A DNA stretch of 64,000 nucleotides from Paramecium tetraurelia (taxonomy: Eukaryota > Ciliophora > Oligohymenophorea > Peniculida > Parameciidae): positions 127,649 to 191,648 of the forward strand of contig NW_001799018.1 of the NCBI RefSeq assembly GCF_000165425.1, given 5' to 3'. The position numbers and the translations under genes were made by a program. This document shows, piece by piece, positions 48,964 through 63,248 of this stretch; within the stretch, counting starts at the first letter, position 1, and each line of letters opens with the position of its first letter. Under the pieces are notes generated by a model that did not search any database, had not been told where the DNA came from, and saw only the letters and a program-made list of their open reading frames with translations.

Positions 48964-50967
48964 ATGATGAAACTAATCGAAATTGTGGAATTGTTTGAAT
49001 AATCATAAAAAGAAGAAATCAATTAAGAATTTGTATACCTCATATCTCTAAGGTAGTCTCTTATTTATTTCGTTATATATATAGTTGGATGAGAAAATTT
49101 ATAGATTCTGTCAAGTTGGATGGCAAAGAAAATCTCCCCATGAAACCTATAAATCATGATATTGTTGATGAAACAAAAGCTAACATTCTTTAGTATTGCA
49201 TATAAAATTAACTAGATATTAAAATGAAGTTTACAACTCATTTTTAAAAGATAATCTAAGATTTAATGTCGATTACATTTACGTCAACGAATAAATATGG
49301 TCATAATTGAATGTAAACTTGTTATTTATTATAAGACACTTTATGGAGGTTACTGTATCAAAAGATAAATTAGAAATTAAAATTAAATCAATGAAATGAT
49401 ACATTTTCACTTTATTCCCGTTCATCAATCTCAAAAATATTACATTGAAGGAATTTAATAATTTGATTCCTCTTGGAATATTTAGTTGGTAATTTAACAT
49501 CTAGAAACTGCATTATAAAATTAATTATCATTCTAAATCCCAAAAAGAAATTTCATATAATTGTATACTCTCAAGAATGAAAAATAAACTAATTTTGTTT
49601 AAATTGTTTAAGAGCTCAAAGAAAAAACACTTGAAGTGGAAAAAATAGAAGACATAATTTAGATGAAAGATAAAAAATATATCCTTATGGATATTAAATT
49701 GTTCAATAACGAATTCTTCTTCTAGTTCAATTCATAAATAATTGATGCTAAAAGTGAAGAATTTATAAATTAAGAATATCTTGAAAGCTGCAGAAAAGGA
49801 TTATCTGTATTCGAGGATCAATAAACTTTGTTAAGTTGCATGCTTAAATGCTATGAAAATATAGATGCTATCAGGAATTAAATCCTATAAAATTAGAACT
49901 AGAAATATAAGAATTTAAAAGAAATATTAACAGAATCATATTTTGGATTTAGTGAATATGTATATTATGAATTACTTGACTACGAGTTCTTTTAAGAGAA
50001 ACAAGTGTTGATCACAAAATCCAGATATGATGCTGTGTACATTTACAACAATGAAAACAGAATCATTGTAAATAACTAGAAGAATATAAGACAATTGGTT
50101 GAGTCTCTATTGGGTCATCCTTAATTGCAATGTGACTTTAATTCAGTTTTGTTTGAGAGCAGCAATGAATATTATACTGAAGATATAGACTTTACAAAGC
50201 CTGCATATGGTTTAAAGGAGGGTTATAAGTATTAATTGAGAAAGTTGATGTGGCAAGAACATAATATTAATAACTAAGATAGGATAGAAATTAGAGTTCA
50301 TCAATGCACATATGAAAACATTGGTTATCAACAATATAAGCCCTTTGCCCCCATAGTAAAATGTTATATAAGTTAATGGCATAAATTCTAAGATTTGCAT
50401 CTACTAATCGCTAACTTATTCGAAGAAATTAATCATGAGAATTACAAAGAATCTAGATTGAATAAGAAATATAAACTATATTTCTAAACAGACTAACAAG
50501 GATAAAAACAATGTACTTATTGTTAGCAAAAACTATGTAATAATTGCTAAGTGCCATTTAATGAAAAAGCTTTGAATTTGGGTACAAGAGTGATTAACAT
50601 ATATGTAATATATGAAGAAATACAACCTATCGTTACGCGTTATTAGCCATAAATATTTGATAATTATTTTCTTAGAGACTATTTTGAAGTGGATTGGGCT
50701 CAAGATAAGATCCTCATTTTGAATATAAATTAAGATCAAATAAAACCTTATAATCTGAAATATTATTTTGATTCACGTATGCACTTATTAAATATTTCAG
50801 ATCTTTATTAGTTATAAGGGATCATAGAGAAAGTATCACAAAATGAATATTAATGTTATTGTCAGAAATAGCAATAATGGTATCAATTCAAGCAGAATAA
50901 ATTCGAGATAGTCAATCATCTGAATGATGATTTGAATGTAGTTAAATTGTTTTATATAAGAAAATGA
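48964..50967 (+). CDS. DUSP-containing USP homologue, probably inactive, 641 aa
   Basis: Introns of 32, 23 and 23 nt give 642 codons. The DUSP domain is at about 22-110: VYLISLSWMRKFIDSV and, after splicing, LRFNVDYIYVNEQIWSQLNT then LYGGYCIKR (cf. YVYVN...W..L..WYGGG). The rest has the C-terminal half of a USP: CTYCQQKLCNNC (zinc pairs), FEVDW, LYQLQGIIE, WYQFKQNKFEIV and VVKLFYIRK. The usual Cys box (G-L-x-N-x-G-N-T-C) is not found, and the His box GHY is replaced by EYQCYC. It should be catalytically dead. It starts 27 bp after the MAPK stop. Confidence 0.72.
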
Positions 50968-51012
50968 TATGATTAATTTTATAATATTTATTTAGAAATA
51001 ATATAAACAATC

Positions 51013-52286
51013 ATGAGAAATAGATAGCAATTTGGACAATCATTCAAAATGAATGCATAGATCCCAAAAATAGATAAGACTCCAGTCAAAAGAAGGAGTT
51101 GTGAATGTTAAGAATGTGGTTTAGTAAACAAAAAAATGAAATATATTGGATATATTATCTAATAATTTTAACCCTATTTCAACGTAGCTCATAAATTGTT
51201 TGAAAATGAAAGAAAGAATGATGAAAAGTAAACTAAAATCCAACAACAGAAATAGTTGAGATTGAGAAATAAAAGACATAATCATAATAAAGATATGCTC
51301 AAAAGAGCAGTCAATGTTATAACATTATAAGAGACATTTGCAAATAATAGAAAAAAAAATGTAGAACTACCTCCTATCAATATGTGTTCTTTAAAAGAAA
51401 TTAGAAATAATTAATCCAGTAATTTGCTTTAAATTGTACCTCAAAGAAAAATGTGGGATAAACGATAGACTACAATAAAGTTTCAATACTAATCAAATGC
51501 TACACACAATCAGAAATGCTAATTGCCTGCTACTCCATTAGAATCTCATCTCGTTTTTAAAATTAACAAAGTCATCTACTAATCATTTAATTTAAGACAT
51601 CAGTAAGGAACTCTTGATGATTTTCAGTTTAAATTAAGAATCAATATTTTTGATGAAAAAACAGAACCATAGCCAATTAAGCATCAATTAATCATTCCAC
51701 CTATTAGACAAGAAGAAGACTATGATGAAGAAGAGTCTATGGTTGAATCTGTTCAATAGATGCCTATTAAACAGAAGCCTAACAGAGAAGAATAATATAA
51801 ATAAATCTTGAAATATAATAAAAGAAGCTTCGCTAATTTAATTGAATAGGCCTAACTTACTGAGAGGAAAGCTATCCAAAATTTAATTAAAACCAGTATA
51901 GATATACATTTTAAATAGATAATAGTCATAAAATATTACCACTAATGCTTGATTAATAACCTTTACCAATCTATATGATCCATAGTAATTATTTGGATGC
52001 TCAAAAGACATTCAGAAGTAATAGGCATATTAAACTAGATAAGTTATAGCCAGCAACTGTGAAGTAATAAAATTGTTAAATTTTAGATCATAAAGTCAAC
52101 ATGTTTAGATAATAAATAAACACAAAAAGAACCTAACAGCTGGGTCTGTATTATTAAGATTATGATCACTTTTTAATTGTTTCATAAATGGTTGATTATA
52201 TAAATTAATAATATCTTGATATTCTTTAATTGAATTTTATAATATTCACTATTATGTTGGACTGCTAGATTAGTAAATTAAATTGA
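51013..52286 (+). CDS. Hypothetical basic protein, ~416 aa
   Basis: One 23-nt intron gives 417 codons. It begins MRNRQQFGQSFKMNAQIPKI, followed by a CxCxxC pair (RRSCECQECGLVNKKMKYIG) that could bind a metal, then a helical KR-rich part (LRLRNKRHNHNKDMLKRAV). An acidic stretch (IRQEEDYDEEESMVESVQ) and a Gln-rich C-terminus follow. The last ~50 codons (from about 52130) are hydrophobic and low complexity. The true end may be earlier if a 3' intron was missed. No family recognised. It starts 45 bp after the preceding gene. Confidence 0.5.
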
Positions 52287-52335
52287 ATTAGAGTACAAGG
52301 AATTATTGTAATAATTTGAAAAGTTAATAATAAAT

Positions 52336-53712
52336 TCATTAATCAAAAACGTTAATTGCAGAACGAGATAATTTCATTTTTTCATCTTTAAATTTAGCAT
52401 CAAACCCTGATAAATTTAAGTATTTTTATTCTAGAGTTGGATGGTTACTCATATTTTCTTCAATATCTTCAAAATCAACAGTTTCACTATGTAAATTAAA
52501 ATCCATATGAGGTTGACTTGCAGCAATTTTGATTGGAGCTTACGATGATTATTTTAATTATACAGCATCCTGAAAAGATGGCACATATTTAACAACATTC
52601 GAAGATGAAGATCCTTAAAATAAATACACAAGAAAATACCAAGATTTGATATATTGGATTGCTTTTTAGTATTAGATCTTTAAGCACCATCATTTCCAGG
52701 AACAGCTAAGAACGAACCCTAAACTTTGACTTCCAAAACAGAGTCTTTATTTTGTTATTTATCTGACCATTCAAATTGATTATCGTAAGTATTAGGATTA
52801 CTACATTGTTTCATTAATGTCTTAAGCATATCGTAATCAGGTTGGTCTTCAAAGCCTAAGTTTTTTAGATATCTAAATAATTAATAACATTGGTATACTT
52901 AAGATAGTCTACAAATTGAATTGGTAATTCTTTACATAAGGTTTCAATGGTTGTACTCATTTTAACTTCTCCAACTGCAACAGTTCTATCTTTATCACCA
53001 ATATTTTATAAATTCTACCATGGTAACTTACTTAAAATTATAATAATTAATTACCCTAAAATTAAGTAGATAATGACATACATCATAGATTCCAAATCAT
53101 CTTTTCTACTAATTTCAAATCCTTTGTGAGCAGCTATTGAAGCATATCTGGTAGTTCCAATAAATGATTTTCTATCCTTAAACGGGCTCTAATTATATCA
53201 TTAACTTACATATGTTTCCCCTTATCTAGAATTAATTTTGAAACACCAAAATCAACTAAATAAGCAATAGATGTATTTTATTTGCCCATCATTATGTTTT
53301 CAGGTTTTAAATCTCTATGCACTATTCCTCTTGAATGCACTAATTTAAAGGTTGTCAATAATTAATCCAATAATTGCAATCCCGTTTTTAGAGACAATTA
53401 TTTATATGTTCGACTATAATATCCTAGGTCTTTTCCCAATAATTCAACAACCATTACATTATAATTTTATTCTGCTCCAAACCAATAAAGTTTGGTTATT
53501 CCTTGTATTCCTTATAATTTCGTCAGTAAATAAACTTCTCTATCCAAAGTTTCATGTTCTCCTTTTTCTAATTTGACTGCTACTTCTTCTCTTGTTATTT
53601 TATGAATTGCTAAATATACAACCCCGAAAGATCCTGAACTCAGTTGATTCTTTATAATATATTTGTTATCGAAAATTTTAGGTTCTAGATAAGTGCTGGG
53701 TAATTTTTTCAT
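52336..53712 (-). CDS. Casein kinase 1-like protein kinase, 425 aa
   Basis: Four introns (23, 24, 26, 26 nt) give 426 codons. CK1 hallmarks: QLSSGSFGVVYLAIHKITRE, EVAVKLEKGEH, LTKLQGIQGITKLYWFGAE, VVELLGKDLGYY, IVHRDLKPENIMMG, LVDFGVSKLI (DFG), FIGTTRYASIAAHKG (in place of APE), SRKDDLESMMYVIIYFILGK then LPWQNL. After the kinase domain (about 1-290) a ~130-residue polar tail follows, the usual site of autophosphorylation in CK1. All catalytic residues are present. It converges with the preceding gene (about 50 bp between stops). Confidence 0.92.
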
Positions 53713-54161
53713 ATTTAATAATTATATTCAAGAATCAAATAAACAAGAATATGATTTTCTGATCAATTAATACAAATTAGATATCTTTGGTATATTTACA
53801 ATCATAATCATGCATACTTTGTAGCTCAAAACTTATATACAATACTCTCTTATATTTTGTGATTTTATCTTATTTTAATAAATAATTTATATTTTTATAT
53901 TGCCTCTAACTGTTTTTGTTTTTATTATACAGATTCCTTATTTTGCTCTTGATTCTGTCTGGTATTATATAACTTATTAAATATGATGACGATCATTTTC
54001 TAATTATAAATATATATTAATTTCAACTCCAAATCCTTTCTACTTTTATTTTGTTAGTATACTTTATTTAATGCCCTTTGGTAAATCTTCACCTTTCAAT
54101 CTAATAATATCCTATTAAAATAAATAAAAATTTAATTCATTTTACAATAAGTAATTCTTAT
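53713..54161. other. Intergenic between divergent genes
   Basis: About 450 nt shared upstream of the CK1-like gene and a coiled-coil gene. AT-rich, no recognised motif. Confidence 0.55.
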
Positions 54162-56402
54162 ATGTTTCCTAAAAATGATATTAGTAATATTGGCACTCAA
54201 GTCTTTGCACAATATAAAAAAATGTATGAAGAAATCTGTTAAAGGTTAAAATCAGAAAAAGAAGCTTAATTTTATGAACTTGAACTATGGAAGGATAAAT
54301 ATAATGCTCTCTAAAAAACATTTGAATCTCTTAATTAATCAAAAGACAAATAAGGTGTAAAAATTAAATAAGATTTGAATGATCCTAGGACTTTGAATTA
54401 AGTACCAAAAATATCTGGACATCAATAATTAAATTTTTAACCAAATGCAGAAAAGTAATATTTTTAGATAAAAATTCAATAACTTAATGATCAAATAGCC
54501 AAATAAAAAAAATAGATTTAAGATTTAAATGATAAAAATGAAAAGCATTCGATTGATAATAAAAAACTAGAAATTGAATATAAAATATATTCAGATTAAT
54601 TAAACCAACGTAGAAAATCTTCTTAACATTAAATAAGTGATTAATAAATGCTTCAATATGAGGATAATATATAAAAGCTTATTTAAAAAATTGAGGAGAT
54701 GAAAAAGGAGAAAAATAATTAAGAAAAATAACTAGAAAAATTAACTAAAGAAAACTAAGTTTTAAATTAAACTAATGATGAATTAAGAAAGAGTATTCAT
54801 GATCATGATAAGGGTTAATAGTAAAAAAATTAGTATTAATTGCAATTAAGTGAATTAGGATTAAAAAACAGTCAGCTATAGAAATTAGTCAAAGATTTAG
54901 AAAAATAATAATAGCATCAATAGGATATATCATAATAAACTGCTAAATAAATAGAAGAGAAACAAAATGAAATCGAATCGCTTAAAATGAAGATTTAAGA
55001 ATATTAAAAAGAACTATCAAATCTAAATCAACTCTAAGGTGTTTATGATGAATAATAAGAACAACTTTAGTAGTTAGCTTAAATGATAAAAAAGTTAGAA
55101 GAAAAACTTTAGGAATCTGCAAATTCAAAATAAAATGGATCAGATAAGAAATAATTATCATCAAAATATGATTAATTGTATTAATAGTATACTGATCTGT
55201 AAACTTAAGATATTATGAAATAAGAATGGCTTACTCTACAAAAAACTTAACTTGAAGATCTCAAATAAGAGAATGAATAATTATGTTATAAAATTGAAGA
55301 AGTCCAAAAATAAAATAAAGTCTTGATCAGTCAAATCGAAATGCAAAATGAAGACACGAAATTATCATTTAGTTAATTACAAGATTAAGTTATTTCATAT
55401 CAATAAATTGTCACTGATAAGAATGAAGAAATTCATTAATTAAAATTAGAAGTATCAAAATAAAAATGTCATTTATAAAACGAAGATTATGAAGAAAAGA
55501 TAAAGTAACTTAATAATTAATATGAAAAGTTAGAGTCAGAATCAAAAATGAAAATAGAATGGATGGAAATTCAAAATGAAGAACTTGAAGAAACTATTAA
55601 TGAATATGAAAAGAAAATATCAAATTTAGTAGAACAATTAAGTCAATCAAACAAAAGCAATACAGGAGGAGACAATAATTAATAGAAAGATTTACTTTAC
55701 AATCAATTAAAGGAAAGCGTAAAGGAAAGAGATTGTATATTTTATTGTTGTTATGTGTAGATTATTACAATTAATATGAATAATTTTTAGAATTGGCTGA
55801 AAAAAAGGATAAAATAATTGAGGAATAAGTTAAAATATTAACAGGAAACAAGCTAGAGTTATCACAACTTAAAGTTCAATTATCATAAATGAATGAAACA
55901 AGCAAAGATTTGAAAGAGATGAAGGCTTTTTATGAGTAAAAGGTTATAGAATAGGAAAATATAATTTAAAATTTATAATAATAACGAAAATAAACATCAG
56001 ATTAAGAATATTATGAAAAAATGAATTAAATATTGTAAGAGAACGAAGAACTTAGATAGTTGAGAAGTGAAAATTAAGAAGAATTGAATAAAAAAGACCA
56101 ATTGATTGAAGAATTATAAATGTAAATGCTCTCATAGTCATAAGTAACTGGAAGTTCAGGTAATAAAATATATATACATTTATATAGACTTATAAGAAAG
56201 AAAAAGAAGGCAAGAATTGTTGGATAAAGTAAAAGAAGATAAATCTGAAAAGTCAGGATCTTCGAATGTGTAATTGAAAAAGAATTATGAGATATAAACA
56301 AAAGAAGCAAATGAAAAATAATCTCCAAATTTAGATCAAACTTAAGATTAATCTAAATCTTCAAAACCTAAAAGTGCTGAAAGTTTAGATTTTCAAGATT
56401 GA
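54162..56402 (+). CDS. Long coiled-coil protein, 728 aa
   Basis: Introns of 26 and 28 nt, both near the 3' end, give 729 codons. After MFPKNDISNIGTQVFAQYKK the chain is nearly continuous coiled coil to residue ~690 (QLNDQIAKQKKQIQDLNDKN, ENEQLCYKIEEVQKQNK, KIEWMEIQNEELEETINEYE), then a Ser/Lys tail ending SAESLDFQD. Composition is dominated by Q, K, E, L. Almost all Gln codons are TAA or TAG. No motor or other domain. A structural or cytoskeletal role is likely, but the protein is otherwise unknown. Of the ciliate-type coiled-coil genes here it is the longest. Confidence 0.7.
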
Positions 56403-56434
56403 TTTTTTTGATATTTTGTAAAATAAATGTATGA

Positions 56435-56578
56435 TCATGCCTTCTTAGGTTTGAATACAATTGCTGCTAATTTTAATACTCCAAATAAAATGGCTGCTTT
56501 AAACACTTCTTTCAATTGCTTGCTTCTGAATTCTCTAGTTGCTTACTATTTTTCTTATTGGGGTTGAAGGAAAAACAT
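56435..56578 (-). CDS. Small single-pass membrane protein, 47 aa
   Basis: An intronless 48-codon frame: MFFLQPQQEKQQATREFRSK, then a basic helix and one hydrophobic segment (AAILFGVLKLAAIVF), ending FKPKKA. The layout (polar N-terminus, TM near the C-terminus, short basic tail) is that of a tail-anchored microprotein such as those of mitochondrial or ER membranes. The family was not recognised. It lies 32 bp beyond the convergent coiled-coil stop. The compact coding look and intact ATG...TGA support it, but size limits certainty. Confidence 0.5.
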
Positions 56579-56620
56579 GATAATTGTATATTTTAATTTT
56601 ATTTATGATGAGTAATTAAT

Positions 56621-56960
56621 ATGATGAGTTATGAATAGTAGATTAGATATAAGAGAGTTAATATTTAAATATTGTATATAAGCTAATTAAAACTAGATAG
56701 AATAATCTAATAGCTTAAATATAACAAATATGCTGTTGGTTCTGCTGATACTCTCTAAGAAAATCATATTGATAGAGCACATAATTAACATCATAGCAAT
56801 ATTAATCTGATAATCTAACCCTCTAATTTCCAAATATATTTGACATCATCATTATAACTAAGGACGATTCATGAGAACAAAGGAAGGTTCTTTAATGTAA
56901 TTTACATGCTTGAAAGAGTAGCCATTGATGTTTTATAGAAGTAAAAATAACAAAAAATTT
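56621..56960 (+). pseudogene. Possible gene relic
   Basis: An ATG at 56621 opens MSYEQQIRYKR, and downstream in the same frame is a protein-like run: NKYAVGSADTLQENHIDRAH, then FQIYLTSSLQLRTIHENKG and RFFNVIYMLERVAIDVLQKQ. It then enters low-complexity sequence and overlaps the 3' end of the convergent kinase gene. No sensible stop occurs before that overlap and no family is recognised. It may be a truncated gene copy or an unrecognised short gene with introns. Confidence 0.25.
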
Positions 56961-56986
56961 TGAATTTACTCATATTATAACTTTTA

Positions 56987-58666
56987 TCATATTATTTTCT
57001 TTGGAATAAGAAGATTGTTCTAGTGTATGAATTTACATTTAGGAGATGCTACTAAACTTATAGTACTATTTCTTGTAGTTACCCTTTGAGTGTTTAGAGA
57101 TGGAATTGAGCCTCTATCATGAATTTCTGCTTTGCTTTTGAATGTACCTGACTCTTAGGCTGAATCATTATTAATTCTATTTAATCCTAAGAAAAACGAA
57201 GACTCAGTTTTTCTAAATGAGTTCTGCTTTACTATTGGTACCTTATTTATTTTAACAGGACTTAGAGAAGTCTATGTAGATTCTGATAACGCAGGAAGAA
57301 GAACCTTGTTGGATTGAACAACTTTAAGATTTTTTTTTGGAGATTCTGGATCAATTGGAATGATGATATGCTCATTATCTATGCTTAATTGTTGATGAAG
57401 CTTTAAAATCTTTAATTCTTGATTAGATTCATTAGTTTGGTTAAGAATTGCATTTAAGCGATAATGCTTTTCTTTTTGAGGTATGCTGTTGAGAGTTCTA
57501 TAAGATTTGGATATTTTATTAGGTCTAGTTATTGATAATTTGTTTAAGAATTATTAATTTCTGGGACTTATTGTATCTAGATTTTGTTGATCAAAGTTAT
57601 CCTCATCAGATTCAGCAATTGAAATCTTAAATTCCGTCAGATCTTTTCTAGATTATATGGGAGATTGCTTGATTGATCTTTGCTGTAATTGTATTATAAA
57701 CAATATCGATTATAATTATTAAAAAATCTATAATGATTATAAAAAGTACTTTTTTTTTTAGTTCTTGACATATTCCGAATTGCTTAACACTCATAGGAAT
57801 GGGATCATTAAATTTTCGAGTAATCCATGGATGAACTAATGCTTGAGATGCAGTATATCGAGAATCTTGATCAAATTATAGCAATCTATATAAAAGGTCT
57901 CTTGCAAGGGGAGATGCATGCAAAGGTTGTTCATATTTCAAGTCAGGGAAACTATTAATAAATTCTTTTTTTGTAAAAATTCTAGGATAAAAAGGATGCT
58001 TTCCTTAATTTAAAAGCATATAAAGCACAACACCACAAGACCACATGTCAACAGCTTTGTTATATGCTTTGTTTAAAATTTATTCTGGTGCCATATATAT
58101 AAAGGTTCCACATTATTACGACACAGTCTAGTAGTAACGAATTTCAGGTTTGTATTAATAACTTAAACCGAAGTCAGCAATCTTGATACTTGAAAGATCT
58201 TCTGTATTTTTTATTAAGATATTATCTATTTTAGTTATACAAAGTACCAGGCTTAATATCACGATGTATTATCTACTTAGAATGAAGATATTGGATTCCT
58301 GTAAAAATAGAATGCATGATCTAACTGATTGTTGACTCTTCTAAGCTTTGCTTCATAAAGTCATTCAAAGAACCTCCTGCTGCATATTCCATCACCAAAT
58401 ACTGGCAATTCCCTTGTTTAAAATACTATAACTATAATAAAATGTTAAAACCTAATATAATTTGATAATGTTTTTGTGCTTGAGACTTTCCATAATTGAT
58501 GTTTCTTAAATTTATGCACCTTGCATGAACTAAACTATTTAACTAATCATACCTTGATTGCCACTTCTTCATCTTTATATAATCCCTTATACACTTAACC
58601 AAATGCTCCTTCCCCTATCTTTTCAATGATTCTGATGTCTTTTTCATGGAAAAAATCATGTCTCAT
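56987..58666 (-). CDS. Ser/Thr protein kinase (ULK/CAMK-like) with long tail, 528 aa
   Basis: Four introns (23, 26, 22, 22 nt) give 529 codons. The second could be 20 nt, adding two residues. Kinase domain ~10-275: IGEGAFGQVYKGLYKDEEVA then IKFMQ, LKHKNIIKLYQ, YLVMEYAAGGSLNDFMK, IIHRDIKPDNILI (intron inside), IADFGLSYQY, CGTFIYMAPEQIL, MWSCGVVLYMLLNQGKHPF. Catalytic residues intact. The ~230-residue tail is Ser/Pro/Lys rich and disordered (SPRNQQFLNKLSITRPNKIS), with many potential phosphosites. Intron 4 lies just after the kinase domain. Such single-domain kinases with long tails are abundant in ciliates. Confidence 0.85.
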
Positions 58667-59316
58667 ATTTTTAATTATTATTTAATTGATCAATCTCAAC
58701 TCCTCAATTCTTATTATATGATTCATTACATTACAACTTGTATTCAAAATTCTAATATTAATATAGAAAATATACAAGATTCATCAAAATTCAATTCCAA
58801 ATTAAGAACAATCCAATTAGGGATAATTTAATTTAACAATTATTACGTAATGAAAAACATACTCAGCAGTTTCCCACCCTTTATAAACAGGAATTCTAAT
58901 TTTCAAGCTGACAACATTGAGTTTAAGAAGAATCTTTTTCATTTTGAACCTCTAAATATTAATACTTAACTAATAAAGCAGATAAGAATCAAAAAAGAAA
59001 GAACATTATCTCCGAATCCTATTTAGAATCCACATGCTTTAATCTTATCTAAAATTAATGTCTAAAAATAAGCCTTGAAAAAAGTCAAACTCAAATCAAG
59101 CATAGATTACAGAGCTTTGCAAGAATTAGATTTTAATGCTTAGCTCTAATTTTTATAACCAACATCCTTTATTCATGCTTCTACCAATAGAAGCCATATG
59201 AAAGACATTAATTTATTGAGAAGATAGAAATGTAGAGATAAAGTCTAATTTTGCAATTAAAAAATTGAAACTGAAAGGAAAATTCAGTCAAAATTTTGCT
59301 TGTGTTTACCGAAACT

Positions 59317-61852
<2,536 letters not shown>

Positions 61853-62832
61853 TTCTATTATCAGTAATGAAATATATATATTTTTATATTTAAATGAATT
61901 ATCAAGTAAGTTTTACAATACTTTTCATTAAAATTTTATATCTATATATGAACCAAATGAAAAAAGCAGTAAAAATCAAAGGCAAATATTCTTAATCTGT
62001 TTGAACTATATGATTAAATGAGATTGATTATAATAAAATACAAATATAGATCCTTATTCAAGAATATCTAATAAGATTCAATAGCGAGTTTAATAAAGTA
62101 ATAAATATATTATTTTATATGATTTTTCATTATTTAAGTTATTTGAGGCTATTTTCTACAGATTTTGGACTAACGGTTTTTAAGTTATTTTGAAATGAGA
62201 TCACAGTTGCCTAAACAATAGATTCCTACAAATTCGTATACTAAATCTGGTATACATTATCAAAATAAAGTTCTCATTTTGTTTAAATAAATTTTAAGAA
62301 TGTTGGTAGAGGGAAAAATTCAATTGTGGGAAAAAGTTTGGGAACTCTGACCTAATATTATTCATAACAATATATTTTTCAATGAAAAATATTTGAATAC
62401 TATATGATTTTTGAATTTTCATAAGAAATAAGATCTAAATATGATATAATATTCTCAAACTCTACAATAAAGCTAAATAAAAGGATTATAGCTACGTTAA
62501 ATAGATGACACAATTATTTAAACTCTTTTCTAAAATGGAATCTTTATGAAAGTAAATTAAAATATGATTCTTATTACTTACTTTCACTATTGAGTTAGAA
62601 ATATCTGCGTTATAAAATCAAATAAAGCTTTGGAGAAAGTTGAATGAAAAGTTGACTTATAGCATTTAAAATAACATTGTAATCATTTACAATTATATTA
62701 AAATTTTCATATGGAGTAATTTTTTTAGCATTTTCAGAATCGTTTTCTAATTTGCATTCAAATTGATTAATTTACATTTATTTATTAATTCAGAAAATAT
62801 AATTATTTTTAAACAAATTTTATAATAAATAA
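61853..62832. other. Long AT-rich spacer (~1 kb)
   Basis: No ORF with protein-like composition, no RNA gene and no telomeric C4A2/C3A3-type repeat. It may mark a gene-poor, possibly near-terminal region. Confidence 0.5.
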
Positions 62833-63248
62833 ATGCTTTGCTGCAATAAAAGAAAGAAGAAATTAGATGATGGAATCTAAGTAATAAGGAGGACCAAATT
62901 AGAAATAGTAATAAATTTTTTAAATTATGATAGTAATAAACCTAAGACATTAATGATGAAGCTATGACATTGTATTAAACTTAAAATTTCTTTAATAACT
63001 CGAATATATTTCACAATACCAATGATCTCTCAAGTTAAAGGTAATAATAACTACATTTTAGATTCAGAACAGGCTCTAATATTAAAGAAAGTCGATCTGT
63101 TGATAAATTAATATAGAATCTTCCAAGTCTTAGTCCTCGATAGACTTCATTTAAAAGTTTTAAATATTGCCATACGAGTCCTGATACCAAATTCATTTCT
63201 TAGAAGCAAGGGTTTACCTTATTAATAACAAAATCCCCTAAGAAGTGA
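62833..63248 (+). CDS. Hypothetical small protein, ~122 aa
   Basis: A 26-nt intron plus a likely 3n 21-nt intron give 123 codons (130 if the second is retained). Starts MLCCNKRKKKLDDGIQVIRR, a basic N-terminus with two Cys, suitable for palmitoylation but without a Gly2 for myristoylation. The body is Ser/Asn/Gln rich (FRTGSNIKESRSVDKLIQNL, PRQTSFKSFKYCHTSP) and probably disordered, ending ITKSPKK. No domain recognised. Both flanks are long spacers. Confidence 0.45.

Noticed and set aside
58646..58849. Longer N-terminus for the 58850 gene
   Set aside because: It overlaps the start of the divergent kinase gene and is low complexity. The downstream ATG is more plausible.
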